Counted from the first letter of the stretch, positions 23,066 to 32,418 are shown. The stretch: DNA of 64,000 bases from Paractinoplanes toevensis (GCF_018332695.1 NZ_BOQN01000072.1:62001-126000); one strand, 5' to 3'. A program made the numbers and translations. Notes: a model not told the origin generated them from the sequence alone.

Positions 23066-24011
23066 GGCCCGCTACGCACGGCGTGAGATCCCCGACTCAC
23101 GCCACGGGAGCGAATCCCCCTCGACGCTCCCCCACCGACGGCAAAACCAGGACCGCCGGAGCCGCCACTCCGGCACCAGGCCGGGGGCCGGCACCAACCG
23201 AGCCTGCAATCCTCGGCCGGGCCACCACCGCACGCCGGCAAGCCGGCCAGGCGTGGATTGATGGCGCCGACAAAACGCTTCACCGGGGGGCCGATCCGCT
23301 GGCCAGGCCAGCCGGAGGAACGGCGAAGCGCAAACGGACGACCGCGAACAAGCCGCCATCGCAAGCCCGGCCGCAGACCAGGCCGATGCAACCAGCCCAG
23401 CGCAGGCGAACAGCGCCTACGCCGACCATCACCGCAAGCCGGCCACCGATCGGGCCGACGGGAAACCACCGCAGCGCAGACGGGCGGCGCCAACCCGTGC
23501 CGCCACCGCGAGCCAGCCGCCGACCGGGCCGACGGAAAACCAGTGCAGAACAGACGGACGGCGCCAACCCGGGCCGCCGCCGCAAGCCGATGGCCGACCG
23601 CCAACCGGAGGAACGGCCAGTCGCGGACCGTGCGAAGCCGGACAAATACTCCATTACGGCGGCTGTAATCGCCGCACTTCAGGCCGGACGAGAAACACCA
23701 CCGATTGCTTGGAAAGCGCATTCCTGGCCAAGCGATATCGACGCTCGCCGAATTGCCACAGCGACGGTCGGGTAGCCGCGATATTTGCATCCTCCATGCC
23801 GAATCCCCGAGGAATTCACACCGGCCGAAAATGCGGAACGCGCCCGATCCCGAGTCCTTGCCCAGCGGCAAGGTTCCGGGAGGGCCCGATCTCCGGGGCC
23901 CGGAGACGAGCAGGGGCTCGCGGAACGCTTTGGGCAGGGACCGCCCGGCCGATGATGACGGCTCAGTACAGTCTTCGGTGGGTTTGGCGTGGCGAGAGGG
24001 AAGAGCAGGGG
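23066..24011. other. 946-base gene-poor region with degenerate repeats
   Basis: No plausible gene: open frames here are compositional and rich in Arg, Pro and Ala. Between about 23385 and 23600 there are roughly three copies of a 70-75 base unit (core GGGCCGACGG(G)AAACCA, CAGACGGACGGCGCCAACCC, CCGCCGCAAGCC). From 23650 to 23800 the sequence is less G+C-rich. The final 60 bases contain the leader of the zinc-ribbon SDR gene. Confidence 0.5.
23385..23605. repeat. Degenerate 70-75 base direct repeat, about three copies
   Basis: Two well-aligned copies start near 23453 and 23527 (GGGCCGACGG, then AACCA, CAGACGG, CGGCGCCAACCC, GCCGCC, CGAGCC or CAAGCC). A poorer copy precedes them from about 23390. 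Function unknown. Confidence 0.55.
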
Positions 24012-25433
24012 ATGACGAGCGGGGACACGGTAACGGCCGGCACCGGTGGAGTGGATCCGGAACGGCTCGCGCTCTGCCTTGCCGTGATGGCCGAGGTGGA
24101 GCAGCTTCCGCCGGAGCACCCGGACGCGGTCGCCGTCCGCCGGGCCACGGCGGGGTTGTTCAAGACGGCCAAGATGCAGCGCCGCCGGGAGCGGCGGGAT
24201 GCGATCCTCGCGGCCGACCGGGAGGTCACCGAGTCGACGGCGACCGGCGCGCCGGGGCGGATCGACGACGAGACCGCGGGCATTCCGCTGAAGTCCAATA
24301 CCAGGGGAGCCACCGCGGGTGTGCTGCGGCAGGCCCGCGGCTGTTACGTGTGCAAGCAGCGCTTCACCGTGGTCGACGCCTTCTATCACCAGCTCTGCCC
24401 GGAGTGCGCCGCTACGAATCATGCGAAACGGGACGCCCGCACTGATCTGACCGGGCGGCGGGCGCTACTCACCGGCGGGCGGGCCAAGATCGGCATGTAC
24501 ATCGCGCTGCGGCTGCTGCGTGACGGCGCGGATCTGACGATCACGACGCGGTTCCCGCACGATGCGGTCCGCCGCTTCGCGGCGATGCCGGACAGCGGGG
24601 ACTGGCTGCACCGGCTGCGGGTGGTCGGGCTGGATCTGCGCGATCCCGCGCAGGTGGTCGCGCTGTCCGACTCGGTGGCGGCCCGCGGGCCGCTGGACAT
24701 TCTGATCAACAACGCGGCCCAGACGGTACGGCGTACGCCCGGCTCGTATTCGGCGATCGCGGCCGCCGAGCTGGAGTCTCTGCCGAACGGCCCGTTGCCC
24801 GAGTTGGAGTACTTCGGGACGGCCGGGGTCTCCCCCGCGGCGGTGCTGACGACCGGCGAGACGGTGCTGACCCCGCAACAGATCACCGAGATGGCGCTGA
24901 CCGCCCGGTCGGTGGCGATCGACGCCGGCGGCCTGGTGCCGGACACGACGCCGACCAACAGCTGGAGCGATCGGGTTCACGAGGTCGACCCGCTGGAGCT
25001 GCTGGAAGTGCAGCTGTGCAACGTGACGGCGCCGTTTGTGCTGGTCAGCCGCTTGCGGGAGGCGATGAAGGCGTCGAAGTTCCCGCGCCGTTACGTGGTG
25101 AACGTGTCGGCCATGGAGGGCATCTTCGCCCGTGGCTACAAGGGCGCCGGACACCCGCACACCAACATGGCGAAGGCCGCGCTGAACATGCTGACCCGCA
25201 CCAGCGGGGTCGACATGTTCGCCGACGGCATTCTGATGACCAGCGTCGACACCGGCTGGATCACCGACGAGCGCCCGCATCCGACGAAGATGCGGCTGCA
25301 CGAGGAGGGTTTCCACGCCCCGCTCGACCTGGTCGACGGCGCGGCCCGGGTCTACGACCCGATCGTGCGTGGCGAGGCCGGCGAGGATGTCTACGGCTGT
25401 TTTCTCAAGGACTACGCCCCGGTCGCCTGGTAA
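24012..25433 (+). CDS. SDR oxidoreductase with N-terminal zinc-ribbon extension
   Basis: The 473-residue protein has an N-terminal helical region (1-105), a four-cysteine zinc-ribbon-like element C111-xx-C114 ... C129-xx-C132 (CYVCKQRF, LCPEC), then an SDR domain from about 145. The cofactor loop is TGGRAKIGMYIALRLL and NNAAQTVRR follows. In the active-site region VVNVSAMEGIF keeps Ser, but the YxxxK position reads T384-NMA-K388, so Tyr is replaced by Thr. Length is nearly twice that of a plain SDR. The fusion suggests nucleic-acid or protein contact, or a structural metal site. ATG 24012 follows GCAGGGG. A bidirectional terminator follows. Confidence 0.8.
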   Translation: MTSGDTVTAGTGGVDPERLALCLAVMAEVEQLPPEHPDAVAVRRATAGLFKTAKMQRRRERRDAILAADREVTESTATGAPGRIDDETAGIPLKSNTRGATAGVLRQARGCYVCKQRFTVVDAFYHQLCPECAATNHAKRDARTDLTGRRALLTGGRAKIGMYIALRLLRDGADLTITTRFPHDAVRRFAAMPDSGDWLHRLRVVGLDLRDPAQVVALSDSVAARGPLDILINNAAQTVRRTPGSYSAIAAAELESLPNGPLPELEYFGTAGVSPAAVLTTGETVLTPQQITEMALTARSVAIDAGGLVPDTTPTNSWSDRVHEVDPLELLEVQLCNVTAPFVLVSRLREAMKASKFPRRYVVNVSAMEGIFARGYKGAGHPHTNMAKAALNMLTRTSGVDMFADGILMTSVDTGWITDERPHPTKMRLHEEGFHAPLDLVDGAARVYDPIVRGEAGEDVYGCFLKDYAPVAW

Positions 25434-25438
25434 TGGTG

Positions 25439-25471
25439 CGAGCCGCACCCCCGATGCGGGGATGCGGCTCG
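25439..25471. terminator. Strong bidirectional terminator
   Basis: Arms CGAGCCGCA (25439-25447) and TGCGGCTCG (25463-25471) pair perfectly and extend inward through CCCC/GGGG with one bulge. It lies between two convergent genes. Confidence 0.75.
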
Positions 25472-25500
25472 ACTTGGCGTTGCGAGATGGCCCTAGGGCA

Positions 25501-26061
25501 TCAGGGAGTGGAGCCCTGCGCGGGCGGGCCGCCGGGCAGGCCACCGGTCAGGGGACCGGCACCGACCGGAGAAACGAACGGCGGGCGGATGCCGCCACCG
25601 AACGGCGGGTGGAAGCCGCCGCCGACCGGGTGGAAGCCGCCGCCCCAGCCGCCGCCGCCCCAGTTGCCGCCGCCCCAGCTCGGACCCCAGTTGCCCGGGT
25701 ACGGACGCCAGGAGCCACCCCAGCTGCCCGGGAAGTGACCGCTCCAGCCGTGGCCCCAGTCGTCGTAGTCGACGACCAGCGCGTAGCCGCGGCGGCCGCT
25801 GAAGCCGCCGACCCGCTCGCAGTCGTAATCGTCCCAGTAACCCCTGTCCTCGCCGTACTCGCCGGCGCGGTCACAGGCACCCCACGTACGGAACACCTTG
25901 ACGAGGCGGTCGCCGTGACGACGCTGCTCGCTGGCGTTGGCACCGGACTTCGAGGTGCCCTGATCGCTGCTGGTCGACGCCATCGCCGGTCCGGCCGCCA
26001 TCGTCACGCCCGTCACCAGCCCGAGGCCGGCCATGGTGAGAATCCGGGTAAATCGGTTCAT
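25501..26061 (-). CDS. Secreted Gly/Trp/Pro-rich protein of unknown function
   Basis: The 186-residue precursor has a signal peptide (MNRFTRILTMAGLGLVTGVT, cleavage near AMAS), a charged middle part with two cysteines (WGACDRAGEYGE, YDCERVGG) and, from about residue 105, a low-complexity tail of GxW and GGG/FHPP units (WGHGWSGHFPGSWGGSW and similar). This suggests a small extracellular or envelope-attached protein, possibly structural. Only the N-terminal two-thirds looks conserved enough to be a domain. I do not recognise the family. It has its own promoter region (26062-26171, shared divergently with nothing on the plus strand). Confidence 0.75.
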   Translation of the reverse strand: MNRFTRILTMAGLGLVTGVTMAAGPAMASTSSDQGTSKSGANASEQRRHGDRLVKVFRTWGACDRAGEYGEDRGYWDDYDCERVGGFSGRRGYALVVDYDDWGHGWSGHFPGSWGGSWRPYPGNWGPSWGGGNWGGGGWGGGFHPVGGGFHPPFGGGIRPPFVSPVGAGPLTGGLPGGPPAQGSTP

Positions 26062-26171
26062 GTCACACCTTCTCCTGACAAACGTTATGTCCCATCTAGG
26101 AGAACACGTGAACGCAAAGTCACGGCTTGATTTCGCTCCGTGTAACCCGATGGTGGGAGAAAAGACTGCGA

Positions 26172-26939
26172 CTAAGCTTCGGGCAGTGCGCGGTACGCCG
26201 GGCGCAACAGGTCGACAATCGGGCGGCCCTGATGTGTTATGCGCGGCGGGTCCAACTGGTCAAGGAGCGCATCGGGCCTGGTCACCGCCCCGGGTCGACC
26301 ATCGGTCGGCGCCAGCGGAGCGAGCGGTGAGCCCCAGAAATCGTCCGCATCACCAAGGTCACCCGAAGGAATTTCCGGCTCGACACGCGAGGAAACCTCG
26401 GTGCCGGTCGTCTGGGGAATCGCCGCCGCCCGCAGTTCCCGCAGATGCAGTAACAGTTCGTCGCGAGAGCGCCCGCGCCACGCGAAAACGCCGAACGGGT
26501 CCTCCTCGAACGACCGGGCGAGGGCGTAACAGGTCGCGGCGAGATGCACGCACGGCATCGGCCAGCGCTCGCAACTGCAGTCCATCGCGACCTCGTCGAG
26601 CGACAGCGGCACCAGACTGAGCCCGGCCGTCGCGAACACCGCCCCGATCCCGGGCGGCATCCGCCCGCCGAGCAGATCGGCCGCAAATCTGGCCTCGGCG
26701 ACCAGGTCCTGTTCGACCCGCGCCCATTCGGAGGCGCCGAAGGACCGCACCGCGATCCGCGCCCGGAACGCCTTGGCGTCCTCCGGCCCGCGGACGAGCG
26801 CCACCACGAGGCTGCCCGAGATGGTCAGCTGGCGGACGTGCCCGGCGCGTTCGTCGCGCCGGCCGCGGGCGAAGGTCGGTCCCATCCGCAGCGATTCGAA
26901 GGTGCCGAGGAACTCGACCGCCATGCCGGAGTCAGTCAA
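26172..26939 (-). CDS. SWIM zinc-finger protein, partner of SNF2 helicase
   Basis: The 255-residue protein has a SWIM zinc-binding motif, MDCSCERWPMPCVHLAATCYALA, near 120-142 (CxC ... CxH). SWIM proteins of this size are usually coded next to SNF2/HepA-like helicases in actinobacteria, as here, and are thought to act with them on DNA. The stop of the helicase gene overlaps this start by 8 bases. TTG 26939 is preferred because GGAGG lies six bases upstream; ATG 26924 is the alternative. It is the last gene of a six-gene minus-strand run. Confidence 0.85.
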   Translation of the reverse strand: MTDSGMAVEFLGTFESLRMGPTFARGRRDERAGHVRQLTISGSLVVALVRGPEDAKAFRARIAVRSFGASEWARVEQDLVAEARFAADLLGGRMPPGIGAVFATAGLSLVPLSLDEVAMDCSCERWPMPCVHLAATCYALARSFEEDPFGVFAWRGRSRDELLLHLRELRAAAIPQTTGTEVSSRVEPEIPSGDLGDADDFWGSPLAPLAPTDGRPGAVTRPDALLDQLDPPRITHQGRPIVDLLRPAYRALPEA

Positions 26940-29898
26940 CGACGGCCTCCGGTTCCAGCCGCAGGAGCGCGCGGAGTTCGAGAGTGTCCAGCGCGGTCAG
27001 CCAGGCCTCACCGTTGCCGACGACGCGCGACGCGAGCACACCCTTGTCGATGAGCATCCGATCGATGCGTTCCTCCAGGGTGCCGAGGCAGACCAGGGTG
27101 TGCACCTGCACGTCGCGGCGCTGTCCGATGCGGAACGCGCGGTCGGTGGCCTGCGCCTCGGTGGCCGGGTTCCACCACCGGTCGACGTGCACGACGTGGT
27201 TGGCGGCGGTCAGGTTCAGGCCGGTGCCGCCGGCCTTGAGCGACAGCACGAAGACGCCGGGGCGCCGGTCCTCCTGGAATTCGGCGACGAGGGAGTCGCG
27301 CTCGGCGCGGGTGGTGCCGCCGTGCAGGTAGCGGACCGGCACCCCGAAGCGGCCCGCCAGGTGCGGGGTGAGCATGGCCCCGAACTTCGCGAACTGGGTG
27401 AAGCAGAGCAGGCTCTCCCCGTCGGCGAGCGCGCCGTCGACGATCTCCTCGAGGCGTTCGAGTTTGCCGGAGCGCCCGGGCAGCGGCGAACCGTCGCCGA
27501 GCAGCAGCGCCGGGTGCACGCAGGCCTGTTTGAGCTTGGTCATCGCGGCCAGCACGATGCCCTTGTTCCACTTGTCGGTGCTCTCGTCCAGGCGGGTGCT
27601 CATGTCCTCGAGGATCGCCTGGTAGAGCGTGGCCTGTTCGGTGGTGAGCCCGCACAGGTGCCGGACGTGCCGCTTGTCCGGCAGGTCGGTGATGACGGCC
27701 GGGTCGGACTTGACCCGGCGCAGCAGGAAGGGCCGGGTGGCGGTGCGCAGCCGGGCCGCGGCCTCCTCGTCGGCGTAGCGCTCGATCGGCACGGCGAACC
27801 GGGCTCGGAACGTGTGCGCCGACGCGAGCAGTCCCGGGTTGACGAAGTCCAGGATCGACCACAACTCGGCGAGACGGTTCTCCACCGGCGTACCCGTCAA
27901 CGCGATCCGCACCCGCGCCGGGAACCGGCGCACCGCCTTGGCCATCGCCCCGGCGCTGTTCTTGACGTGCTGGGCCTCGTCGAGCACCACGCGGTCCCAG
28001 GTGAACGCCGCGAGTTCGTCGGCCATCCGCAGGGCGGTCGCATAGGTGGTGAGCACCAGATCGGCGCCCTCGAACGATGGTTGTGAAGAGCCGTGCAGGA
28101 TCCGGACGATCAGCGACGGCGCGAACCGGGCGGCCTCCCGCTGCCAGTTGCCGAGCACCGACAGCGGGCAGATGAGCAGCGCCGGACCGGCCCGCCGGTG
28201 CAGCAGCAGCGCGAGAAGCTGCACGGTCTTGCCGAGACCCATGTCGTCGGCGAGGCAGGCGCCCAGCCCGAGTGAGTCCAGGAACGAGAGCCAGGAGAAA
28301 CCCCGGATCTGGTACGGCCTGAGCTCGCCCCGCAACGACTCCGGTGGCGGCAGCAGTTCGAGGTTCTGGTCGAGGTCACCGCCGAGCAGGTCGGCGAGCC
28401 AGCCCTTGCCGCCGACCGCGGTGACCGGCAACGGCAGCTCCTCCGGCGGCAGCAGCCGGATCATCCGCAGCGCGTTGCCGGCGGTCATCGACCCCCCGCC
28501 CCGCTCGAGGAACTTCAGGCCGGCCGCGAGCCGCTGCGGGTCGAGGTGTACCCACCGCCCGCGCAGCCGGACCAGCGGAACCTTGGCCCGGGCCAGGTCG
28601 GTGAGCTCGGTCTCGGTGAGTGCCCGCCCGCCGAGGGCCAGCCCCCACTGGTAGTCGACCAGATGCGCCAGGTCGGCTGCCTCGTCGCGCAGCACCGGCG
28701 CGACCGTGTCGCGTTCGCGCAGCTCTAGGGCGAGCCCGAAGCTCTGCCGCTCGCGCCACCACGCGGGCAGGAGCACGCCGTAGCCGGCCTCCTCGAGCAT
28801 CGCGGCGTGGCTGAGGAAGGTGTGCGCCTCGGCGGTGTCGAGGACCATGTCGACCGGCCGGGGCACGCGCAGCGCGGCGCCGAGGTCGGGGAAGAGCCGG
28901 GCCGCCCGGCCGAGCCCGCCGAGCAGCCGTTCCTGCGGGTGGCGGGTCCAGCGGCGCAGCGGGGCGTACTCGTCGCGCCAGATGTCGGCCGCGGTGACCA
29001 GCGCGCTCGGTTCGTCGACCGCCTGGAGCAGGAATTCCAGCAGCCAGACGTCACGCCCCGGCGGCCGTGGTTGCGGATCGGTGGCATCCGGTTCCTCGTC
29101 GAGCTCCTGCAGATGGCTGAGGCGGAAGCAGAGGCGCACGGCGGCGCCGGAGGCCGCGCCGGCGTGCCAGGCGTCGAGTTTCTCGGCGAGGTCGTCGGCC
29201 AGGGCGGGGGCGCCGGTGAACGACGGCTCGCCGGTGAGGGCGGCCAGCCAGCCGTCCCCGATCTCCACTCCGGCCAGCGCGAGCCGGGTGCGGACCAGGC
29301 CGTCGACGAGGCGGTGCAGCGCGGCGGCGAGGGTGTCGGCGGCGGGCAGCCCGGCCACGTCGCCGGGCCGGGCGCGTTCGGCCCGGCAGGCGGGTGGCAT
29401 GCGGCGCTGCAGGTCGGCGTGGTGCACGGCGTCGAAGCCGGTGAGCACCGGCCGCCACCGGGCGACCGGCCCGCCGGGGAGCACGGCCGGCAGCACCCGG
29501 CCGCGCCGCACCAGGTCGGCGGCGAACGCGCAGAGCTCGATGAGCCAGGCCATGGACGGCCCGAGCCGGCCGTCGAACTCATCGGCCAGCTCGTCGTCGA
29601 CGAACGGCACCTCGACCACGGGCACCTGCCACGGCCGCAGCCGCGGCGTGCCGCGCCGGGGTGGCAGCCCGAGCTGCGGCGACGGCATCGGCCCGGCGCT
29701 GGTCGAGGGCAGCATCACGGTGGCCGGCCCGCGCGCCGAGCCGGCCGGGAGCCGGGCGGCCGGCAGGGCGAAGGGATGCCCGCCCCGGGTAACCGATGAA
29801 TCGGAATTGTCCGACTCGGCCCAGAGCAGCAGCGCCCCGTCCCGCGCGACGAGACCGTGCAGAACCCGAACCGTGGCCTGCACCAGGGAGCTGGTCAT
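26932..29898 (-). CDS. SNF2-family DNA-dependent ATPase/helicase
   Basis: The 988-residue protein has an N-terminal region of about 480 residues, then the SNF2 core: motif I LADDMGLGKTVQLLALLLHR, motif II VVLDEAQHVKN, motif III ALTGTPVENRLAELWSILDF, and in the C-terminal lobe FTQFAKFGAML, LHGGTTRAERDSLVAEFQ, LSLKAGGTGLNL (motif V) and ATDRAFRIGQRRDVQVH (motif VI). It would translocate on double-stranded DNA; HepA/RapA-like and SNF2 repair roles are both known. It overlaps the upstream DUF5990 gene as ATGA and the downstream SWIM gene by 8 bases, so the three are translationally coupled. Confidence 0.93.
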   Translation of the reverse strand: MTSSLVQATVRVLHGLVARDGALLLWAESDNSDSSVTRGGHPFALPAARLPAGSARGPATVMLPSTSAGPMPSPQLGLPPRRGTPRLRPWQVPVVEVPFVDDELADEFDGRLGPSMAWLIELCAFAADLVRRGRVLPAVLPGGPVARWRPVLTGFDAVHHADLQRRMPPACRAERARPGDVAGLPAADTLAAALHRLVDGLVRTRLALAGVEIGDGWLAALTGEPSFTGAPALADDLAEKLDAWHAGAASGAAVRLCFRLSHLQELDEEPDATDPQPRPPGRDVWLLEFLLQAVDEPSALVTAADIWRDEYAPLRRWTRHPQERLLGGLGRAARLFPDLGAALRVPRPVDMVLDTAEAHTFLSHAAMLEEAGYGVLLPAWWRERQSFGLALELRERDTVAPVLRDEAADLAHLVDYQWGLALGGRALTETELTDLARAKVPLVRLRGRWVHLDPQRLAAGLKFLERGGGSMTAGNALRMIRLLPPEELPLPVTAVGGKGWLADLLGGDLDQNLELLPPPESLRGELRPYQIRGFSWLSFLDSLGLGACLADDMGLGKTVQLLALLLHRRAGPALLICPLSVLGNWQREAARFAPSLIVRILHGSSQPSFEGADLVLTTYATALRMADELAAFTWDRVVLDEAQHVKNSAGAMAKAVRRFPARVRIALTGTPVENRLAELWSILDFVNPGLLASAHTFRARFAVPIERYADEEAAARLRTATRPFLLRRVKSDPAVITDLPDKRHVRHLCGLTTEQATLYQAILEDMSTRLDESTDKWNKGIVLAAMTKLKQACVHPALLLGDGSPLPGRSGKLERLEEIVDGALADGESLLCFTQFAKFGAMLTPHLAGRFGVPVRYLHGGTTRAERDSLVAEFQEDRRPGVFVLSLKAGGTGLNLTAANHVVHVDRWWNPATEAQATDRAFRIGQRRDVQVHTLVCLGTLEERIDRMLIDKGVLASRVVGNGEAWLTALDTLELRALLRLEPEAVVD

Positions 29899-30341
29899 CG
29901 CACGGTCCAGACGATGTCCGGCGGCCGGACCCGGGCGCAGCGCGGATCGCCGAAGGAGTCGGTCAGCCCCAGCGCGGCGTGCAGAGAGGCATCCGGGTCC
30001 TCGAAAGCGGCCCGCAGCATCGCGGTCGGAATGTCAGCGAACATCAGCTTGGCCCGCCGGAACATCACGAACGTGGACCCGTCGACGTTTCCCCAGCTCA
30101 GATAGATAAACCGAGCCCCCGGCCGGCCGTGGACGAAGGGCCCGCCGACGTCGAGCAGCTCGTCGATCTCGCGGACGTCGACGTCGAGGTCCCACACCGC
30201 CGACGGCGCGGTGGCCGGCACCCAGGACACGACCGACGACTTCCGCTGCACCCCGACGTGCACGTTACGCAGGCGCAACTCATCGGCCGCCGGGCCGGAA
30301 CGGCTCCCCGGCAGATCTAGTCCTTCGATCCGGATCCGCAC
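29895..30341 (-). CDS. DUF5990-family protein
   Basis: The 148-residue protein MRIRIEGLDLPGSRSG resembles DUF5990 members: short beta-rich protein with VHVGVQRKSSVV, GPFVHGRPGARFIYLSWG and the closing FGDPRCARVRPPDIVW. Function unknown; a lipocalin- or ligand-binding-like role is a guess only. The stop overlaps the SNF2 start (ATGA), so it is tied to that gene in translation. The ATP-grasp gene ends 37 bases upstream. Confidence 0.75.
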   Translation of the reverse strand: MRIRIEGLDLPGSRSGPAADELRLRNVHVGVQRKSSVVSWVPATAPSAVWDLDVDVREIDELLDVGGPFVHGRPGARFIYLSWGNVDGSTFVMFRRAKLMFADIPTAMLRAAFEDPDASLHAALGLTDSFGDPRCARVRPPDIVWTVR

Positions 30342-30378
30342 CCGACCGACAATAGGCCGGGCCTACGACAAAAACGCG

Positions 30379-31614
30379 TCAGGAGTGATCTCGCACCCAG
30401 GCGTCGATCAGACCGCCGAAGTGCCCGAGGAACTTCTCGTGCTCGTGCACCGGGTAGGTGGCCCGGACCGTCTCGCGCAGCAGCGACCGGAACTCCTCCG
30501 AGGTCACCCAGTCGTAGACGATGGCGTCCACGTTGCGCAGGTGCTTGTCGCAGAACTCCTCGTAGCGTTCGGTCTCGAAGTACTCGTCGGCGAGCCGGCG
30601 GTACTCCCCCAGCTTCTCCGCGTACGACAGGGACGGGTCGTCGCCGATGGCGAAATATCGCGAGGTGTCCATGTCGAGCCGCGGCTTGCGGCCGGTGACG
30701 ACGCAGAAGACCGTCCACCGCAGCAGCGCCGACATCGCCCACGGGAAGTAGTAGTGCAGCGAGGTGACCGCGACGTCCGGGCAGGCGTTGGCGTAGTCGA
30801 TCGGGTACACGTCGGTACCCCGTACCAGTGACTCGCAGCTGTTGAATTCCCACCGGAAGAACGCATTGACCAGGCGCGAGATGGTCACCACCTCGTGGCC
30901 GACGTCGGCGGTGAGGAACCCGTGGTCGACCTCGTAGCGGGCGTGCATCGGCTGCTCCGGCCGGAACTTCATCACCATCGTCTCCGGCCCGATGGTCAGC
31001 GAGCGGGCGAACACGTCGTAGTCCTCGACGGCGGCCTGCAGGTGCATGAGCCGTTCGCCGGAGGCGTCGTAGGCGGAGTGCAGCTCGTCCGAGTTGCGGA
31101 TCTTGGAGACGCCGACCCAGGCGCCACCGTCGTACGGCTTCATGAACAGCGGATAGCCGACCTGCGCGGCCGTCGCGTCCAGGTCGAACTCCTTGTTGTA
31201 GCGGGCCGCGGTGTACGCGTACCGACTGTTGTCGAGCGGGTTCTTGTACGGCACCAGGACGGTCTCCGGCACCTTGAGCCCGAGCCGGATCATCGCGCAG
31301 TAGGCAGCGTGCTTCTCCATCGACTGGAACGTGAACGGGCTGTTCAGCAGGTACACGTCGTCCATCAGCGAGATCTTCTTGAGCCACTCGCGGGGGTGGT
31401 AGTACCAGTAGGCGAGCCGGTCGATGACCAGCTCGTGCCGCGGCTTGTCGCGCAGGTTGAACGGTTCGATGGTGACCCGCTCGCTGCCGACCCGATGGCT
31501 GCGCCCGTCCGGCCCGGTGACGATGCCGAGCCGGCGCAGCAGTGCCTCGTAGGCCCGGGGCCAGTCGTCCTCGGTGCCCAGCAACAGTCCGATGGTGTGC
31601 TCGACGTCGGCCAC
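30379..31614 (-). CDS. ATP-grasp domain protein
   Basis: The 411-residue protein has an ATP-grasp core at about 90-300: NSPFTFQSMEKHAAYCAMIRLGLKVPET (pre-ATP domain, in pieces), YPLFMKPYDGGAWVGVSKI (lysine and glycine loop), LMHLQAAVEDYDVFARSLTIGP and MVMKFRPEQPMHARYE. The C-terminal part has an unusual aromatic helix region (LVNAFFRWEFNSCESLV, SLHYYFPWAMSALLRW). ATP-grasp enzymes ligate a carboxylate to an amine or thiol through an acyl-phosphate. Substrates are unknown. Start GTG 31614 has GGGAGGA about five bases upstream. The esterase gene lies 24 bases upstream on the same strand, and the pair probably acts together. Confidence 0.82.
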   Translation of the reverse strand: MADVEHTIGLLLGTEDDWPRAYEALLRRLGIVTGPDGRSHRVGSERVTIEPFNLRDKPRHELVIDRLAYWYYHPREWLKKISLMDDVYLLNSPFTFQSMEKHAAYCAMIRLGLKVPETVLVPYKNPLDNSRYAYTAARYNKEFDLDATAAQVGYPLFMKPYDGGAWVGVSKIRNSDELHSAYDASGERLMHLQAAVEDYDVFARSLTIGPETMVMKFRPEQPMHARYEVDHGFLTADVGHEVVTISRLVNAFFRWEFNSCESLVRGTDVYPIDYANACPDVAVTSLHYYFPWAMSALLRWTVFCVVTGRKPRLDMDTSRYFAIGDDPSLSYAEKLGEYRRLADEYFETERYEEFCDKHLRNVDAIVYDWVTSEEFRSLLRETVRATYPVHEHEKFLGHFGGLIDAWVRDHS

Positions 31615-31638
31615 GTCGTCCTCCCGGGGAGATGAGAG

Positions 31639-32373
31639 CTACGGCCACACCCGTTGGAGGAGCGTGGTCAGATGCGGATCGAGGGTGTCCCGCCAGTTGG
31701 TCCAGTTGTGCCCCTCGCGGTTCTCCGCGAAGGTCACGTCGTACCCCTGCCCCCGCAGGGCGTCGGCCATGCTCCGGTTGTTGGCCAGGTTCTCCTCGAC
31801 GCTGCCGCAGGTCAGCGTGACCGGCACGGCGGGACCGGAACGAGCCCGCCGCACCGAGGAGACGAACCGGACGATCCGCTGATAGCGCGCGAAGCCCGAT
31901 TCCTGCGAGTCGAAGCGGTGCTGGAAGAAGCTGCCGGACTGCAGGAACAGGCCGGCGAAGCGGGCCGGGTCGTAGCGCTGGGCGTGCAGCATGGCGAGGG
32001 CACCGAGGCTGGCGCCGATCCCGACGACCGGCCGGTCGTCCGCGACCCGCGGCAGGATCTCGGCGGTCAGGGCCTTCGCGTACGCCGGGGAGGCCGCGTA
32101 CCACTCCAGGCGGTCGCCGGCCGGCAGCAGCACCAGGCGGAACGGCGCGACCCGCCCGGACGCCACCATCGCGGCCGCGAACCGGCCGAGGAAGGCGTGC
32201 CGGTCGTAGTCCGGCCCGTCGTGCGCGACCAGCACCCGGTCGGTGGGCACGGCCGGGGACCAGACCCGGGCGGTCAGCTCGACCCGCAGCACCGGCGCCG
32301 GCAGCCGGACGTCGCACCAGTCCCCGTCGGCACCGGGCAGATGAAGCCAGTCAGCCTCCGCCACCCGTTCCAT
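31639..32373 (-). CDS. Esterase of the enterochelin-esterase-like alpha/beta-hydrolase type
   Basis: The 244-residue protein has VLVAHDGPDYDRHAFLGRF, the nucleophile elbow GIGASLGALAMLHAQ (GxSxG, Ser about 142), LFLQSGSFFQHRF and the catalytic His in REGHNWTNWRDTL near the C-terminus. This is the Fes/esterase-D pattern. It has no signal peptide, so it is likely cytosolic. It is followed after 24 bases by an ATP-grasp gene and preceded by a STAS-domain gene, all on the minus strand. It might activate or hydrolyse an ester of a metabolite that the ATP-grasp enzyme ligates; this is inference. Confidence 0.8.
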   Translation of the reverse strand: MERVAEADWLHLPGADGDWCDVRLPAPVLRVELTARVWSPAVPTDRVLVAHDGPDYDRHAFLGRFAAAMVASGRVAPFRLVLLPAGDRLEWYAASPAYAKALTAEILPRVADDRPVVGIGASLGALAMLHAQRYDPARFAGLFLQSGSFFQHRFDSQESGFARYQRIVRFVSSVRRARSGPAVPVTLTCGSVEENLANNRSMADALRGQGYDVTFAENREGHNWTNWRDTLDPHLTTLLQRVWP

Positions 32374-32418
32374 GTCCGAACATTAACCGTCGGCGGCCCG
32401 GCCCGCGCGCCATAGCGA

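Noticed and set aside
23062..23871. Long open frames on both strands in the gene desert
   Set aside because: They are Arg/Pro/Ala- or Trp/Cys/Gly-rich by composition, overlap each other in several frames, lack ribosome sites and contain decayed repeats.
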